From Tremella fuciformis (taxonomy: Eukaryota > Basidiomycota > Tremellomycetes > Tremellales > Tremellaceae): a stretch of DNA of 64,000 nucleotides. Shown here in pieces: positions 62,501 through 64,000 of the stretch. Under the pieces are notes generated by a model. That model was given only the letters and a program-made list of their open reading frames with translations, was not told where the DNA came from and made no database searches. The stretch is taken from contig CP136490.1 of NCBI GenBank assembly GCA_032768795.1, positions 6,944,001 to 7,008,000 on the forward strand, written 5' to 3'. Numbering within the stretch: position 1 is the stretch's first letter; the number at the start of each line of letters is the position of its first letter. Made by a program: the position numbers and the translations under genes.

Positions 62501-63407
62501 GAGATCTCAAGCATCTCGAGCTGGTAGTCAAAGCTGCCAACTCGATATCCGACGGGGATTTGATAGATCGCATGATCCATGGGTCCGAGCAGCACTGGTC
62601 TCTTCTGCCCGTACATGCCTTTGCTTCGACCGTCACACCCGCCTCTCTGATATACGGCCCGAGCAGATCACAGAACGGTGGATGGGGCGGTCCTTCTTTC
62701 CCTCAGTGAGAAATCAGCTGTGGATTCTGGGACTGGGACAGAGCTGATGGCCAGGTGGCTCGGGCAGAACTCGAAACAGGGCAAGCTTGGTCGGCAGCTC
62801 ACCGATATCCAAATTCGTATGCGGTTACGCGTTTCTGGCAGTCGTCACGAGATCAGAGAACAGTACATGCCGATGCTGGCGACTCGACTTGTCCGTCCGC
62901 TCATGGATCACGGGTCGGACGCGGTTGAAGAGGTCATCGAGTATATGGACGAGTACTTCCTCGGGAAGGAAGACTGGGACGCCTTTGTCGAGCTGGGCGT
63001 GGATAACATGAAAGACGAGACCGTCTTGAAGAAGATCCCGACGGCAGTCAAGACGGCATTCACGCGGCAGTGAGTATGACTGCGGTATTGCAGAATCAAG
63101 CCTGATAGTCAAGGTATAACAAGGCCGATCATCCCATTGCCTTCCACAAAGGAGATATGTTTGCGGCGTCAAAGAAGAAGATTGCGGATCTTGGACCTGC
63201 ACCGGATAACGAGGACGTGTTCGAGGTGAGTCTAAGCTGCATCTAAGTCCTTGTCTTTGCTGATTGGGTTAGGAAGACGAGCCTGTTGCAGACGAAGAGT
63301 CCGACAAGGCCGACAATGACGATGAGGAGGTCGACGATGTGGGCAAGGACAAGCTCATCAAGGCTGTCAAGCCGAAAGGCGCGGCGGCCAAGACGAAGAA
63401 GAAGTGA
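59546..63407 (+). CDS. RFC1: Replication factor C large subunit Rfc1
   Basis: Largest subunit of the clamp loader that places PCNA on DNA. About twenty exons; clear ones include 59546..59656, the BRCT part around 60720-61170, AAA+ exons from about 61220 to 62160, and the C-terminal exons to 63407. The first exons' joins near 59774-59900 are uncertain. N-terminus MAPRSPQKESASPKKPPSQK with a PCNA-binding-like DIRSFF. A long Lys/Pro/Asp-rich linker has a (GAT/GAC)n Asp run near 60355-60420. BRCT domain: LAGLTFVFTGELESLGREEA and TNFVVVGAGAGESKLKAIRE. AAA+ core: LWTTKYAPQNPKDLCGNKTQ, Walker A GPPGIGKTTSAHL (about 61452-61490), Walker B CLIMDEVDGMSAGDRGG (about 61705-61760), sensor 1 PMILICNDR. Ends with a Lys-rich tail AAAKTKKK. 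Confidence 0.9.
60355..60420 (+). repeat. (GATGAC)n-type trinucleotide run in RFC1
   Basis: Imperfect GAT/GAC repeat encoding about 20 acidic residues in the disordered linker of Rfc1; likely variable in length between strains. Confidence 0.75.
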
Positions 63408-64000
63408 GAGGGAGCGGGTTGGGCTGCTTGGCGAGAGCCTGGTTCTTGGCAGATTAGCTCGTAAGCTCATGCCACCGTGCGGCATGCGTCGTCATGCATC
63501 TCTATGCACGCAACTAACCTCAACATCAGTTTCATACGTCATGATGTGGACCTGGTGAGGATGGCTTGCGCGTGAGCAGCCATTGTCGATCCGGCGAGCG
63601 CCACGACCGGCGCGTCTCGATTGCTGCACCAAGAGGCTGAGTGCACATGTGCAGGCTGATGAGTGGATGAAACAAGGGACAGCGATGCTCCGCGGCGCAG
63701 ACAGTAAGGCAAGGGTCGGCCAAGAATATCCAAGAATGCGCGTTTCATTTCCTGTGCGTCACTCTTTCACTCCAGCAAAACAAAGCAGCCAGGCAGACAG
63801 GCGGGAGCTACGGCCCGTAGGCTCTGTCTTTCTGGCTCTGGCTCTCCAAGCCGCGAGACAGGGAAGACATGGGGGGGAATAGGGACTGTGGCCGACGCGC
63901 CTGCCTTTTTAGAGTTCACGCGGAGGGAGACGAGATCGACATATACCTCATCCGACCGTTCAAGCCATCTTTTCTTGGCTGCTGACGGTTCAGGGAGGCT
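63408..64000. other. Region downstream of RFC1
   Basis: 590 nt to the window end. Short frames on both strands lack protein-like composition. No RNA gene or repeat recognised. Confidence 0.4.

Noticed and set aside
1..64000. CRISPR arrays, bacterial operons, ribosome-binding sites, prophage
   Set aside because: The window is eukaryotic, with spliceosomal introns throughout; no regularly spaced repeats were seen.

Overview
This is a gene-dense fungal nuclear window, most probably from a tremellomycete yeast (Basidiomycota, Agaricomycotina). Three things suggest this: coding sequence is cut by many very short introns (about 35-125 nt, mostly 40-55) with CTGAC/CTGAT branch points; promoters are compact, some with CTATAAGA-type TATA boxes; and ATG4, BEM1, SPA2, ORC2, RFC1, ING and eIF3g have the layouts expected of basidiomycetes. 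The species is not identifiable. Exon joins were worked out by hand from splice consensus and reading-frame closure. No alignment or transcript was available.

Left part (1-16,900). It opens with the 5' portion of a BEM1 polarity scaffold cut by the window edge. Next come a secreted aspartic protease, a miniature Myb/SANT protein, an FAD monooxygenase, a pirin and a BTB protein. A minus-strand family of four small secreted four-cysteine proteins (8.3-15.3 kb) follows. It is split by a young, structurally complete 2,966-bp LTR element that encodes only Gag and protease. The part ends with mitochondrial GrpE (MGE1).

Middle part (17,300-40,000). It holds a divergent winged-helix-like protein, a four-span membrane protein and ATG4. 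Then comes a wall-remodelling block: four GH128-type glucanase paralogues (25.0, 26.5, 30.3 and 37.5 kb) around a GPI-type chitin deacetylase. Several unrecognised, apparently lineage-specific genes lie between the third and fourth glucanase. A Gly/Met-rich gene built from near-repeated exons follows.

Right part (40,900-64,000). An ING-family PHD protein is followed by a head-to-tail array of four more miniature Myb/SANT genes, an acidic unknown, a 37-bp-arm hairpin, eIF3g, the polarisome scaffold SPA2, a vacuolar Ca2+/H+ antiporter and a MITE-like inverted repeat. Then come an unknown Pro/Ser-rich gene, ORC2, a compositionally odd palindrome-rich patch, and RFC1.

Functional threads: cell polarity (BEM1, SPA2), wall glucan and chitin remodelling (GH128 x4, chitin deacetylase), replication (ORC2, RFC1), chromatin/DNA binding (ING, five mini-Myb proteins, winged-helix-like), autophagy (ATG4) and two tandemly expanded small-protein families. 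The best candidates for undescribed biology are the four-cysteine secreted family with its Gag-only retroelement, and the mini-Myb array.
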